Assembly: GCF_021533195.1 (NCBI RefSeq)
Contig: NZ_JAJNKB010000001.1
Span: 620,001-684,000 of the forward strand
Reading direction: 5' to 3'
DNA from: Portibacter marinus
Lineage (GTDB): Bacteria > Bacteroidota > Bacteroidia > Chitinophagales > Saprospiraceae
DNA length: 64,000 bases
Shown here: positions 35,004 to 44,210 of the stretch, in pieces
Numbering within the stretch: position 1 is the first letter of the stretch
How the letters are laid out: the number at the start of each line of letters is the position of its first letter
The notes under the pieces: generated by a model
What the model saw: the letters and a program-made list of their open reading frames with translations, nothing else
Database searches by the model: none
What the model was told of the DNA's origin: nothing
Translations under genes and position numbers: made by a program

Positions 35004-37739
35004 ATGTCCCATTTTTATAAATCTCTTGTCATTCTTTTGTTCTATTTTTTATGCGACATCGTGAGCGCAAATGATTGTAATTGTACCATCGATGATGTAT
35101 TTCACAATTCAGTTGAATCATGCACCATTACATACGGTGCGACAATTACAGTTGGCAGTCCGGCAGAATTCAGAAATGCCATCACCCACGCCAACAGTAC
35201 GGGTGGCGATTTGACCATATTAGTCGAAAACGGAACATATCAGATTGCATCCCCATCCTGGTATCCCTACATTACTGCAAGCAATGTGGTCATCAGAAGT
35301 CTTTCCGGCATCAGAGATAGCGTTATACTGACAGGAACAGGGATGAGAGCAATATCTGATACAGAGAATGTGATTTTCGCAGTGGGAGACAGCATTGTCA
35401 TTGCAGATCTGACCATTAGAGATTGTGGGAATCATGGCATTGCAGTTAGCGGTGATGCTCTGTTGGTACACAATATCAGGATTCAGAACACTTACGAACA
35501 AATGCTGAAAGGTGTGTCATCGGATGGTGGCTCTGATGGAAGCAAAGTGCAATGTAGTTTATTTGAATATACAGCAGGTGTAGGTCCTAATTGGTACATA
35601 GGAGGAATTGACGTTCATGACGGAGACGATTGGATGGTCAGGGATAATATTTTCAGGTCTATAGCGAGTCCTGCAGATCGTCTGGCCGAGCATGCCATAC
35701 ATTTTTGGAATCATTCTTCAAACGTGATCGCAGAAAGAAACTGGATCATCAATTGTGATCGGGGAATAGGTTATGGGCTGGGGACGAGCCCGGCATCTGG
35801 TGGTATCATCCGAAACAACATGATCTACAATGATGGCACAGGCTTGTTCGTAGATGTGGGAATAGGTCTGGAGAGTTGCCCAGATACAAAAATTTACAAC
35901 AATTCGATATTTTCTTCATATACAAATGCCATTGAATATCGTTTCGAATCTACTACAAATGTTGATATTAGAAATAATCTGACCAACGGGCTCATCCGGT
36001 CTCGAAATGGAGGTACAGCGACACTTGGCTCTAACTTCACTAATGCTATTCCGTCAATGTTCAAGTTACTGGCTGAAGGCAATCTCCGCTTGGTATCAGA
36101 TGAAATAGTGGGTGTTATTGATTCTGCAGATCCACTTGATGAAGTATCAGTTGACATTGACCAAATCCTGCGACCCAATAATAATGAAAATGATATAGGC
36201 GCTCATGAATATAGCAAAACTTCAATAGCATTGCCATTGATTCAAATTTCAGACCTTGAATTTTTAGGGGGATTTCGTATTCCTGGTAATGAGCAAGGTG
36301 AATCCAATGCCAATTACGCATCCGGTGCGATTGCCTATAATTCTTTAAATCATTCGATATTCTTAGTAGGACACAATCATGAAGATGCCATTGCAGAATT
36401 TGCAATCCCAGAATTAAAGCAGACAGAAATTATTGACGATTTAAACCTTGCTACCTTCCTTCAGGATTTCAAGCAAATCCTTGGAAGTACAACGAACGGA
36501 AACGCACAAAATCTTGATCAAATTACCGGAATGCATTTGATAGATGGTCGTCTCATGGTCAATGTCATTGAATATTACGATGCTCCAGGGGACAACAGTC
36601 AAACAACGCTTTTTGTAGAGTCACCTTCCAATCTCGCTTCATCCCTGGTTACGGGATATTATCATCTGGCTGATAAGGCTCATGCCGCTGGTTGGATATC
36701 AGAAATACCTGAAAGCTGGACTGCAGAATTAGGAGGTCAATACCTGGTGGGCAGTTCAAGTAAATATCCCATTGCAAGCAGGCATAGCATTGGCCCATCT
36801 GCCTTTGTTTTTGATCCCAGCTCTATGACTATCAACACTACTCAAGTGATTTCTACCATAAGCTTATTGGACTTTAGTTTAGCTACACCATTGCATGCAA
36901 ATTTCTCGCATTATGACAATGCTTTTTATAATCTTATAGAAGTCAATGGCGAAACACCAAGTGGACACACCTTTCAAGATGCAGATGCAACGGTAGGCAA
37001 CAATCACATTTGGACCAGTGAATCTCAGGCTAGTTATGGGTTCATTGTTCCTGGAACAAGCTCATATCTCACCCTCGGATCTTCCGGAGGTCATCAATCC
37101 GGAATAGGTTATAAAGCGACTCAAAATGATGGCTACTTATGCGGTGGTCCATGTCCCTACCACGCTGAAGATTACTACAACTATTATTGGCTCTGGGATG
37201 TAAATGACTTAGCAAAAGTTAAAAGTGGTATAATGAATCCTCATGATGTCCGACCTTACACTTATGGTCAGTTTACTGTACCATATCAAATTGATGCAAA
37301 CAAAGGAAGTGTGGAATTTCATGAGATAAGCGGAGGAAGCTTTGATCCTTCCTCAGGCATTTTATACTTATCAATATCTGATGGAGGAACTCCTTCTAAC
37401 AGTGTTTATGGACGAGTTCCAGCTATTGCAGCTTACAGAATTAATACCATCCTGGGAGAAGAAGTCAGAGATGGAATTGACAATAATGGCGACGGAAGAA
37501 TAGATGAGACTTTGGTCAACAAATGGGTTGGTCCTCTTAATGGCAATTGGAATGAAAATGCACAAAACTGGAGCAGCAAACATTTTCCTAACAGCAATAA
37601 TATAGTAGTCATAGGGTCTGGCAGTTCAGTGACCATTCCTATTGGTTTCACTGCAGAAGCTTTTTCAATCATTGTATCATCCAACGGAAAGCTTGATATA
37701 CCTCCCGGAGCTGAATTGATCCTTAACGCAAGCGAATAG
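35004..37739 (+). CDS. Secreted right-handed parallel beta-helix protein
   Basis: I start at the ATG at 35004, which gives a good signal peptide (MSHFYKSLVILLFYFLCDIVSA); the longer frame from a TTG at 34920 has none at its N-terminus. The 911-residue product has a pectate-lyase-like parallel beta-helix (about 30-400, with repeated N-x-I/V turns and DVDIRNN-type rungs). A second region (about 400-850) of unknown fold carries several Gly/His/Asp patches, then a short Asn-rich repeat and an end LDIPPGAELILNASE. No T9SS sorting domain is present. The helix suggests binding or cleavage of an extracellular polysaccharide, but no catalytic residues of a known lyase family are certain. Confidence 0.75.
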   Translation: MSHFYKSLVILLFYFLCDIVSANDCNCTIDDVFHNSVESCTITYGATITVGSPAEFRNAITHANSTGGDLTILVENGTYQIASPSWYPYITASNVVIRSLSGIRDSVILTGTGMRAISDTENVIFAVGDSIVIADLTIRDCGNHGIAVSGDALLVHNIRIQNTYEQMLKGVSSDGGSDGSKVQCSLFEYTAGVGPNWYIGGIDVHDGDDWMVRDNIFRSIASPADRLAEHAIHFWNHSSNVIAERNWIINCDRGIGYGLGTSPASGGIIRNNMIYNDGTGLFVDVGIGLESCPDTKIYNNSIFSSYTNAIEYRFESTTNVDIRNNLTNGLIRSRNGGTATLGSNFTNAIPSMFKLLAEGNLRLVSDEIVGVIDSADPLDEVSVDIDQILRPNNNENDIGAHEYSKTSIALPLIQISDLEFLGGFRIPGNEQGESNANYASGAIAYNSLNHSIFLVGHNHEDAIAEFAIPELKQTEIIDDLNLATFLQDFKQILGSTTNGNAQNLDQITGMHLIDGRLMVNVIEYYDAPGDNSQTTLFVESPSNLASSLVTGYYHLADKAHAAGWISEIPESWTAELGGQYLVGSSSKYPIASRHSIGPSAFVFDPSSMTINTTQVISTISLLDFSLATPLHANFSHYDNAFYNLIEVNGETPSGHTFQDADATVGNNHIWTSESQASYGFIVPGTSSYLTLGSSGGHQSGIGYKATQNDGYLCGGPCPYHAEDYYNYYWLWDVNDLAKVKSGIMNPHDVRPYTYGQFTVPYQIDANKGSVEFHEISGGSFDPSSGILYLSISDGGTPSNSVYGRVPAIAAYRINTILGEEVRDGIDNNGDGRIDETLVNKWVGPLNGNWNENAQNWSSKHFPNSNNIVVIGSGSSVTIPIGFTAEAFSIIVSSNGKLDIPPGAELILNASE

Positions 37740-37896
37740 GATACTGCCTAATCATACAAAAACAATATTTTATGCTGCTTAATTATAAATTTCACAATTA
37801 ATGGTGTAAATACATATAATTTATCAATGGTATTGCATTAATACATTGAAAATATTACTTTTATCTTTAGACCTTCGAAAAGCTTTAGTGCATTAA

Positions 37897-38481
37897 ATGG
37901 AAACGACTTTTAAAACGATTTATAAAGATGTGATTAATAAGCTAGATTCTTATCTACCTTCACATCTCACCTACCACAGTACAGAACACACCAAATATGT
38001 AGTGAAACTATCTGAATACATTGGTAATAAAGTAGGACTAAATGAACGAGAGTTATTTCTGGTAAAGGTAGCAGCACTTTATCACGATCTAGGATTTATT
38101 ATAGGCCCTGAAGACCACGAAGAAAAAAGCTGTACGCTAGCTATAAAAGATCTTCCTGATTACAATATTGACCAGGAAGAAATCGAAAAAATTTGCGGCA
38201 TGATCATGGCCACAAAAATACCACAGGTTCCTACGAATATTTATGAAAAGGTGCTGGCAGATGCCGATCTTGAATATCTAAGTACGGATTCTTTTGAACG
38301 AATCAGTAACCTGCTTTACAAAGAATTGCAGCACTTTAATGACGATCTCACCCTCGATAAATGGAATGAAATACAAATTGCATTTATAGCAAATCATGAA
38401 TACCATACACGATATTGCAAACAAAACAGAGAAAATAAAAAGCAGGAAAACTTGCAGAATTTAATTAATCTGTCTAAGTAA
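37897..38481 (+). CDS. HD-domain phosphohydrolase
   Basis: A 194-residue protein that is almost entirely one HD domain. Metal-binding residues are visible in order: His in YHSTEHTKYV, the HD pair in ALYHDLGF, a His/Glu in DHEEKSC, and Asp in LADADLEYL. It is closely similar to the N-terminal 190 residues of the HD-YitT fusion at 46685-48145. The YHxxEHT entry resembles the HNxxHxxxV motif of cyclic nucleotide phosphodiesterases, but many HD enzymes act on other nucleotides. Substrate unknown. It stands two bases from the convergent S53 protease gene. Confidence 0.82.
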   Translation: METTFKTIYKDVINKLDSYLPSHLTYHSTEHTKYVVKLSEYIGNKVGLNERELFLVKVAALYHDLGFIIGPEDHEEKSCTLAIKDLPDYNIDQEEIEKICGMIMATKIPQVPTNIYEKVLADADLEYLSTDSFERISNLLYKELQHFNDDLTLDKWNEIQIAFIANHEYHTRYCKQNRENKKQENLQNLINLSK

Positions 38482-38482
38482 A

Positions 38483-40117
38483 CTAAGCCTTAGCATTTTC
38501 TAATCTTTTCATGACCGATTTCACTGCGGCCAACAAGACAGTTCCGTTAGGACTGCCCAGACCGGTACAGGGGTCCCAACCACTACCTGCTTTATACGCA
38601 CCATTCCCACCGTCATCTATTTCATTGAATGCCACTTTCACATCCTTATGATAGAAAATAGGGTTAGCAAAACCCATATTTCGAAATCCTTTCTCATTCA
38701 ATGCTTGGTTTATTCTGGCAATTAAAGCAGCCCACAGAGGCGTCGCTGCGCTCGTACCCATTGCAATCTGTTGCGAATCTCCTACGTAAACCAATATGCC
38801 CGGAAAGGTTGAAGCATTGGCAGCGACATCGGGAATACCTCTTTTGTGACCATGATGTAAATGAGGAGGCATGTGACTTTTTTGATAGACTGGTAAATCC
38901 CATATTGTTGAAAAACCACCACCAGACTTAAAATGTACATCCTGTCCCATCAATTGCTGCTTTTCCTCCCAGCTATGTTCGTCGACTATGACACTGCCCT
39001 GAATATGAACCTGACTGCCTCCGACCGCTAATACCAGTGGATGTGAGGCTGGTAGCTGGATATTCTTTTCTTGCGTGGTTACGCCCAATACACCGGAAGA
39101 ACCCAGGTCTCCTGAAGAAGTGATCACCGTAACATTTAAGGATGCTGCTTCGCGTAAAACCTGATCAAGAGTCAACTTATCATCTTCCGAAAACTCCTTT
39201 TCCAAACTTCCCCAACTCATCGAAACAATGGATGGTCGAAACTTACGGTCATGAATGGCTTTTTTAATAGCCTTGGCGATTTCAGCTCGTTTATTCCTGG
39301 CAAAATACACAACGATCCTTGCTCCTGGGGCCAGCGATGCAGCAATCTGTACATCCATATAAACCTCGTAGTCATATTGAATATTTTTCCCTGGCTCGTT
39401 CTTACCTCCGTTAACGCTTCTCCACGTAATTTTTGGCATAGAAATCTTCATATCCTTGAAATATTTCTCTAGAACACTTTTCTTGTAACCCCCGCCTAAG
39501 GAGATGATGGCTATGGTCTGCCCTGTTCCGTCCTGTTGGTTAGGGAAATTATACAATTTTTCAAAAGTGCTGGGGTTGACCGCTTTGCCTGCCAACATTG
39601 CACCTGGAATCCCTATTTCCTTCGGAAATATTTTCTTCGCCTTGACAGGTAGCGTATTGAGGCCGGAAATGCTTTCGACAATTGCCCCTAATTCTGCTGG
39701 TAGTTTGATATCATTCTGATAAAAATAGTATTGCTTACCATCAAGTACGGTAGATTTTATATCAATTTTTAAAGCTTTCTCTATGTCAAAAATCTTTCCC
39801 CTAACCACAGCCCATCGCTCTATGGCATTTTTAATTTTAATTTGAAGCTTGTTGGGTTTTAGAAAATCTTCTAATATCCTGAATGCATCTGCGGCTGGCA
39901 AATGGTGCTTATTATACTTTCTTCTTGAAATCAGTGCATTAAATTTTTGCTCTACATCTTGAATCAACTCCAGCGGCTTTAGCAATGAACTGCTTTCAGG
40001 TTTAAAAAAGATGGTAAAGTCTATGGTCTTCTGACCATCAGCTTTGAACCTCTTTTTTAAAAATTCATTTGCTGGAATGACTTCATTTTTGAAAACTTTG
40101 GTTTTAGCGGTTGTCAT
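38483..40117 (-). CDS. Kumamolisin-like S53 (sedolisin) peptidase
   Basis: A 544-residue serine-carboxyl peptidase. Residues about 1-165 are the pro-kumamolisin activation domain, and 180-540 the catalytic domain. The catalytic set is complete: Glu251 and Asp255 in YDYEVYMDV, Asp337 (oxyanion) in SSGDLGSSG, and Ser456 in MGTSAATP. The calcium site EIDDGGNGAYKAGSGWDP follows. No signal peptide is present, which is unusual, since characterised family members are mostly exported acid proteases. It is divergent from the tandem unknown pair at 40220-42231 across about 100 bases. A processing role in that locus is inference. Confidence 0.92.
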   Translation of the reverse strand: MTTAKTKVFKNEVIPANEFLKKRFKADGQKTIDFTIFFKPESSSLLKPLELIQDVEQKFNALISRRKYNKHHLPAADAFRILEDFLKPNKLQIKIKNAIERWAVVRGKIFDIEKALKIDIKSTVLDGKQYYFYQNDIKLPAELGAIVESISGLNTLPVKAKKIFPKEIGIPGAMLAGKAVNPSTFEKLYNFPNQQDGTGQTIAIISLGGGYKKSVLEKYFKDMKISMPKITWRSVNGGKNEPGKNIQYDYEVYMDVQIAASLAPGARIVVYFARNKRAEIAKAIKKAIHDRKFRPSIVSMSWGSLEKEFSEDDKLTLDQVLREAASLNVTVITSSGDLGSSGVLGVTTQEKNIQLPASHPLVLAVGGSQVHIQGSVIVDEHSWEEKQQLMGQDVHFKSGGGFSTIWDLPVYQKSHMPPHLHHGHKRGIPDVAANASTFPGILVYVGDSQQIAMGTSAATPLWAALIARINQALNEKGFRNMGFANPIFYHKDVKVAFNEIDDGGNGAYKAGSGWDPCTGLGSPNGTVLLAAVKSVMKRLENAKA

Positions 40118-40219
40118 CGGGGTACATGTTTAAAGGTGGAGAAAAGGATGTTGAATCTTCATCTATTTTTTACTAAAGTTAGGAATTTGATTTGTATTTT
40201 CAATTTAATTAAAACTCAG

Positions 40220-41263
40220 ATGCCCAAACCGAAAAACCCTAATCTTAATAGTCCGGAAAGTCTCTTTTTATTATACGATGACATCCGTACATATCTAAAA
40301 GATCCCCTCCTATCTCCAACTTACGATGAAAAATTGGAGAAACTATATCACCAAATTCCCTTTTCCGATCTAGTCAATCTGGAGATTAGACTGGATGGAA
40401 ACCAACAGGTGGATGTCAATGTCATCTATAGAGAGGCCGATATAAAACCTCTCTTGGATTGGTATTCTAAACAAATGGATAATGATGGTATCAATCTCAT
40501 CAGACTTGTTCAAGAGTGGAAGGACCATGGAAGTTTTATTCATAATGTGATGAATAATATTTGGCTCATGTATGATTTCGGAATAGAGCATAAGCTCCCG
40601 GTCACGCCCTGGATTATACTTACATTGGCGACTAAAGGATTTCCAGCTGATTTAATCAGAGACCTTTACGAGAAAACTGCTCGGCAGCTGACGCATGAAA
40701 TAGGTCATGAGGAGTGGGACAGCTTTGAGAATTTACTATTGAAAATGCCAGAACATCTAAGTATACCCGCCGTAGGTCTGCTTAGTAGAGGTCATTTAAA
40801 ATTACGCTTCGGATTACATGCGTTCCATTCTATGGAAGAGGTAATCGAAACGCTCTCTACGCTGGGCTGGGAGGGAAAGTCTGATTTTTTAAAATTCCAT
40901 TATACATGGCCTGTCGATAATGCTTATTATACTGATATCGGTCTGACTATCGACAATGGCCAACTCGTCAAAAATATAGGTCTAGAGTGTTTTCTTGATA
41001 AAACAGATAATTACAGACATACTGAACTGTATCTTGATTTTTTGATCGATCAAGGTTGGTGCCTACCAGGGTATATGAAGGCTTTGCTTGACTTCATAGG
41101 AGAACATAAGGTATCTGCGGATTTGCTTCCTATGACTAAAAAACACCTTGTCAATAATGGTTCAGTTGTAGTAGAAAGATGGGTTTCTCACTTTAAGATG
41201 GTATATAAAGCAGACGGCCCTCCTGCTGCTAAGGCTTATCTGATTTATAACCTGAAATTTTAA
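40220..41263 (+). CDS. Unknown protein, first member of a tandem paralogous pair
   Basis: I start at the ATG at 40220 (MPKPKNPN); the longer frame from 40136 adds 28 residues unlike the rest of the protein and lies close to the S53 gene. The 347-residue soluble protein shares five blocks with the next gene: a motif around NNIWLMYDF, PWIILTLA, LSTLGWEGKSDFLK, IGLECFLDKTDNYRHTELYL, and a C-terminal WVSHFKMVYKADG ending KAYLIY. I recognise no family. The conserved C-terminal Trp-x-x-His-x-Lys motif suggests a binding or active site. It could be an enzyme or a scaffold acting with the protease or the VioB-like protein. Confidence 0.72.
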   Translation: MPKPKNPNLNSPESLFLLYDDIRTYLKDPLLSPTYDEKLEKLYHQIPFSDLVNLEIRLDGNQQVDVNVIYREADIKPLLDWYSKQMDNDGINLIRLVQEWKDHGSFIHNVMNNIWLMYDFGIEHKLPVTPWIILTLATKGFPADLIRDLYEKTARQLTHEIGHEEWDSFENLLLKMPEHLSIPAVGLLSRGHLKLRFGLHAFHSMEEVIETLSTLGWEGKSDFLKFHYTWPVDNAYYTDIGLTIDNGQLVKNIGLECFLDKTDNYRHTELYLDFLIDQGWCLPGYMKALLDFIGEHKVSADLLPMTKKHLVNNGSVVVERWVSHFKMVYKADGPPAAKAYLIYNLKF

Positions 41264-41265
41264 CG

Positions 41266-42231
41266 ATGGATAAGCATTTGTCCATATTAAGACCCTTACT
41301 AGATGATTTACCGGATCATATTTTTCCTAAAATATATCAATCTAAAATTGCGGAGATTGCGTCTTTGCTTCCTCCATTAGAGCATGGGATCATTGAATTT
41401 ACCGAGCGCCCGTATTCTCAAAGGGTAGACCTCATGATTTGTTGGTTTTATTCTGAGGCTAAGTCCAAAGGTTTTGTGCCAATGCTAGATCCATTTCCTG
41501 AATTCAAGGGCCTCGTGGAGTTCCTAGCTCATTGGAAAGATGAAGCGAAGTTTTTGAGCTCGATGATAGAAAATATTTACCTTGTTTTTGACCTTGTGGA
41601 CATAGAGGCACCATTTGTTGAACCTTGGATGTATTTAGCATTTAAGAGATTGTATTTGCCGCCTGATATTATTCTCGACCTCTTTATCAAAAGTGCTTCC
41701 TTTCTTCCACATCAAATCCCTGGACCATCTATACCCATTCTATTGAACATTCTTGAGAGAACCAGAGACCCATACTGGGTTTTTGGTTTTGGTCTTTTGC
41801 ATCAAAGGGGTGAGCAACTTTTACGTATAGGCATTGCCGACTTTCAAAACATAGAGTCCATTGCCCATTTTCTAGCAGAATGCGACTGGCAAGGTAATTC
41901 CGACAAGCTAAAAGCACACCTTATCTTCATTGAGTCTTTTACCAATAACTTTGTCTTGTCTCTTAAAATTTCAGATCATATTGAAACAGAAATTGGCATC
42001 GAATGTATTCTTTCAAAAATGAATAATTACAGCGCAGCAAGGATTCTGATTGATTATTTGGTAAAGCATAAGTTCTTTAACCACCATAGGGCTCAGGCCA
42101 TCTTAAAGATATTGATTCCGGATCAATTAGTCCCTAAAGTGCCATTTAGATGGTTAAACCACATTAAGTTTAATTTTGATGGAGAAAAGATGGTAGCTGT
42201 TAAACCATATCTATATTATGAGAAACACTAA
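41266..42231 (+). CDS. Unknown protein, second member of the tandem paralogous pair
   Basis: A 321-residue soluble protein starting two bases after its paralogue. The shared blocks are visible (ENIYLVFDL, PWMYLAF, LAECDWQGNSDKLK, IGIECILSKMNNY, and C-terminal RWLNHIKFNFDG with KPYLYY), but overall identity is low, so the duplication is old and the two have probably specialised. It lacks about 25 N-terminal residues relative to the first copy. Its stop overlaps that of the convergent VioB-like gene by four bases. Function unknown; the pair may act as a heterodimer. Confidence 0.72.
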   Translation: MDKHLSILRPLLDDLPDHIFPKIYQSKIAEIASLLPPLEHGIIEFTERPYSQRVDLMICWFYSEAKSKGFVPMLDPFPEFKGLVEFLAHWKDEAKFLSSMIENIYLVFDLVDIEAPFVEPWMYLAFKRLYLPPDIILDLFIKSASFLPHQIPGPSIPILLNILERTRDPYWVFGFGLLHQRGEQLLRIGIADFQNIESIAHFLAECDWQGNSDKLKAHLIFIESFTNNFVLSLKISDHIETEIGIECILSKMNNYSAARILIDYLVKHKFFNHHRAQAILKILIPDQLVPKVPFRWLNHIKFNFDGEKMVAVKPYLYYEKH

Positions 42232-44210
42232 TTTGAGGATTTCAATTTTTGATCTAAATATTTGAACAGAAGTTTCCGTTTGCCATCTGGCATGTCCCTG
42301 GAAGAAGGCATGTAGAGGTATTTTCCCCAGGCTTCTCTTACCATGATTTTTTTGAGAAAAGAATGAATCTTTTCAAAATGTTGGCTATTAAAAGGTGTGA
42401 TGATTCCTGACGCTGGATAGATCAGATCATAATCTTTTAATAATTCTTCATAGATGATTTCAAATGTAAGTTCTTCTCCCCTTTCAACCATTTGATAGTC
42501 ACAAAGTACTCTTACATTTATATAGGAAGAAGTGTGGAGCATATAGTTGATTAAATCTATCGGTATGACATTGTTTTCGAATGGAAAAAATACATAAAAG
42601 AAATTTCCATATCCCCTGTTAGCCAATCGGAAGGCAGATTGACCTGTAATCGAAATAGAGTCCAATATCTCTACGTCCATGCCTTTACTGTAACTTTTTG
42701 GCTGCAAGATGTGAACCGATATATCCGCTGGCTTCTCTGCTGGGCGTCCTCGATCAATTACTCTCAGTATGCACTTTTCAGGCGTACCGTCATTATTGAG
42801 GAAGTAATCACTATTATCCTTTTCTTCTCGATATAAGCCTGTTTGATCACTGATCAATCTGACGGGTAATTCCTTTAAAACTTGTGTATCCTTCCCTTTT
42901 AATGTTATGACAATAGAAATATCAAATAGCGCTTCAAGATCGACATCAGCGGGAATTACAAACTCGTAAATACCACCCTTCGACATGAAAGATTCCATTG
43001 ACAAACAAGATGATTCAATCTCAATATGTTTAGATGGGAGATGGGGTTCAAAATAGTTGAAAACAATACGGCATTCATCGAATGCAAAGGGTTTATAATT
43101 TCCATTCACCAACTGTAAAGGCCATGCACCGATAAAATCCAACATGGTTTTCCGTTGAGCTTTGTCGATTTTGACATACGTCGCACCAAACTTTAATTTT
43201 TCCTTGAATGCTTTTCCGGGGACGAGTAGTCGATCCATACTAGCAGATCGCAATTCATTCTTTAACAGCGGATAGAAAGTACCCAGTATGCGTGTGCAAG
43301 CTGGATTAGAACGAGGACCCAGTTTTTCATAATCAGGTTGCTGATTTTCCTCTAACCCATATAAATCATATCGTACACCGATACCGAGTAGGTCTTCGGG
43401 ACGATCAACATTCTCCTCAAAAAAGCTCTGTATATCGCCTTTGGCGCCTGGACTTTCAAATAAGATAGAGGTATAAAAAGTACCCGAACTGGCATAAATT
43501 TCAGATGAATCAACCATTCGGCTGGCATTGATCTGTCTTAAAGCCATCTTGTAACAGTTGTGCTTAAGCAATGTCGTTCCATTCTTTGATACCACTAAAT
43601 GATCAGAAAAAACCTGGGTGAAAATGGACATGGCAGGAGAAACATCAATCATCACGGCATTTCGTTTTCCGAGATCATTCACAAAATAAACTTCTGACCC
43701 TAGCAATTCGTGGACCATTGATTGCTCAATAATTTCATCATCGTGCCTAAAAGTTTTTTCTTCAGTTTCAATACTATGGATCAAGACTTGTTCGAAAGAG
43801 AAATTCATAGTCCCATAGTAATTCCAATATCCCGGATGCAATCCTTGCAACAATTTTCCCTCTTTCTCCGTCTTAATAACCTGATAAAGAATGTGGAAAT
43901 CAACATCTTCCCGATCCTCTCCCAGGGGTATGGTCATCCACCTTTTGAACTTCTCTGGAGTATTGATAGCACTGATAGAAATGTAAGTGTCACCTTCAGA
44001 ATCATACTGAATGATTTTTTCAAACTCTCTGATTACCTTAAGGGTATCTTCTTCAATGATGTGGTGGATATAAATCCTTGGTGGAAGGACCACCCGAGCA
44101 GTGTTGGGTTCATAGCAAACCAGAGGGTAGTGATAATTATTGTTTCCAGTAGCAGGATCTATAACTGTTTCTCCGGAAAAATGTAGTCTGGGGTAATGAA
44201 ATTGACTCAT
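42228..44210 (-). CDS. VioB N-terminal-like protein lacking the ferritin-like domain
   Basis: A 660-residue protein. Its start [20 protein letters not shown] and its end [11 protein letters not shown] to [21 protein letters not shown] resemble, from memory, the first part of VioB (FPRIHFRG near the start; YYMPSTREL and FLKYL before the second half). VioB makes the iminophenylpyruvate/indole dimer in violacein synthesis with a ferritin-like di-iron domain in its C-terminal half; that half is absent here. The biochemical role of the N-terminal part is not established. Its ATG overlaps the stop of the adenylate cyclase gene by four bases, so the two are coupled. Similarity should be checked by profile search. 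Confidence 0.6.
   Translation of the reverse strand: MSQFHYPRLHFSGETVIDPATGNNNYHYPLVCYEPNTARVVLPPRIYIHHIIEEDTLKVIREFEKIIQYDSEGDTYISISAINTPEKFKRWMTIPLGEDREDVDFHILYQVIKTEKEGKLLQGLHPGYWNYYGTMNFSFEQVLIHSIETEEKTFRHDDEIIEQSMVHELLGSEVYFVNDLGKRNAVMIDVSPAMSIFTQVFSDHLVVSKNGTTLLKHNCYKMALRQINASRMVDSSEIYASSGTFYTSILFESPGAKGDIQSFFEENVDRPEDLLGIGVRYDLYGLEENQQPDYEKLGPRSNPACTRILGTFYPLLKNELRSASMDRLLVPGKAFKEKLKFGATYVKIDKAQRKTMLDFIGAWPLQLVNGNYKPFAFDECRIVFNYFEPHLPSKHIEIESSCLSMESFMSKGGIYEFVIPADVDLEALFDISIVITLKGKDTQVLKELPVRLISDQTGLYREEKDNSDYFLNNDGTPEKCILRVIDRGRPAEKPADISVHILQPKSYSKGMDVEILDSISITGQSAFRLANRGYGNFFYVFFPFENNVIPIDLINYMLHTSSYINVRVLCDYQMVERGEELTFEIIYEELLKDYDLIYPASGIITPFNSQHFEKIHSFLKKIMVREAWGKYLYMPSSRDMPDGKRKLLFKYLDQKLKSSN

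Noticed and set aside
43722-44186. 154-codon plus-strand ORF within the VioB-like gene
   Set aside because: Antisense to the longer frame that shows conserved N-terminal motifs; no domain pattern.
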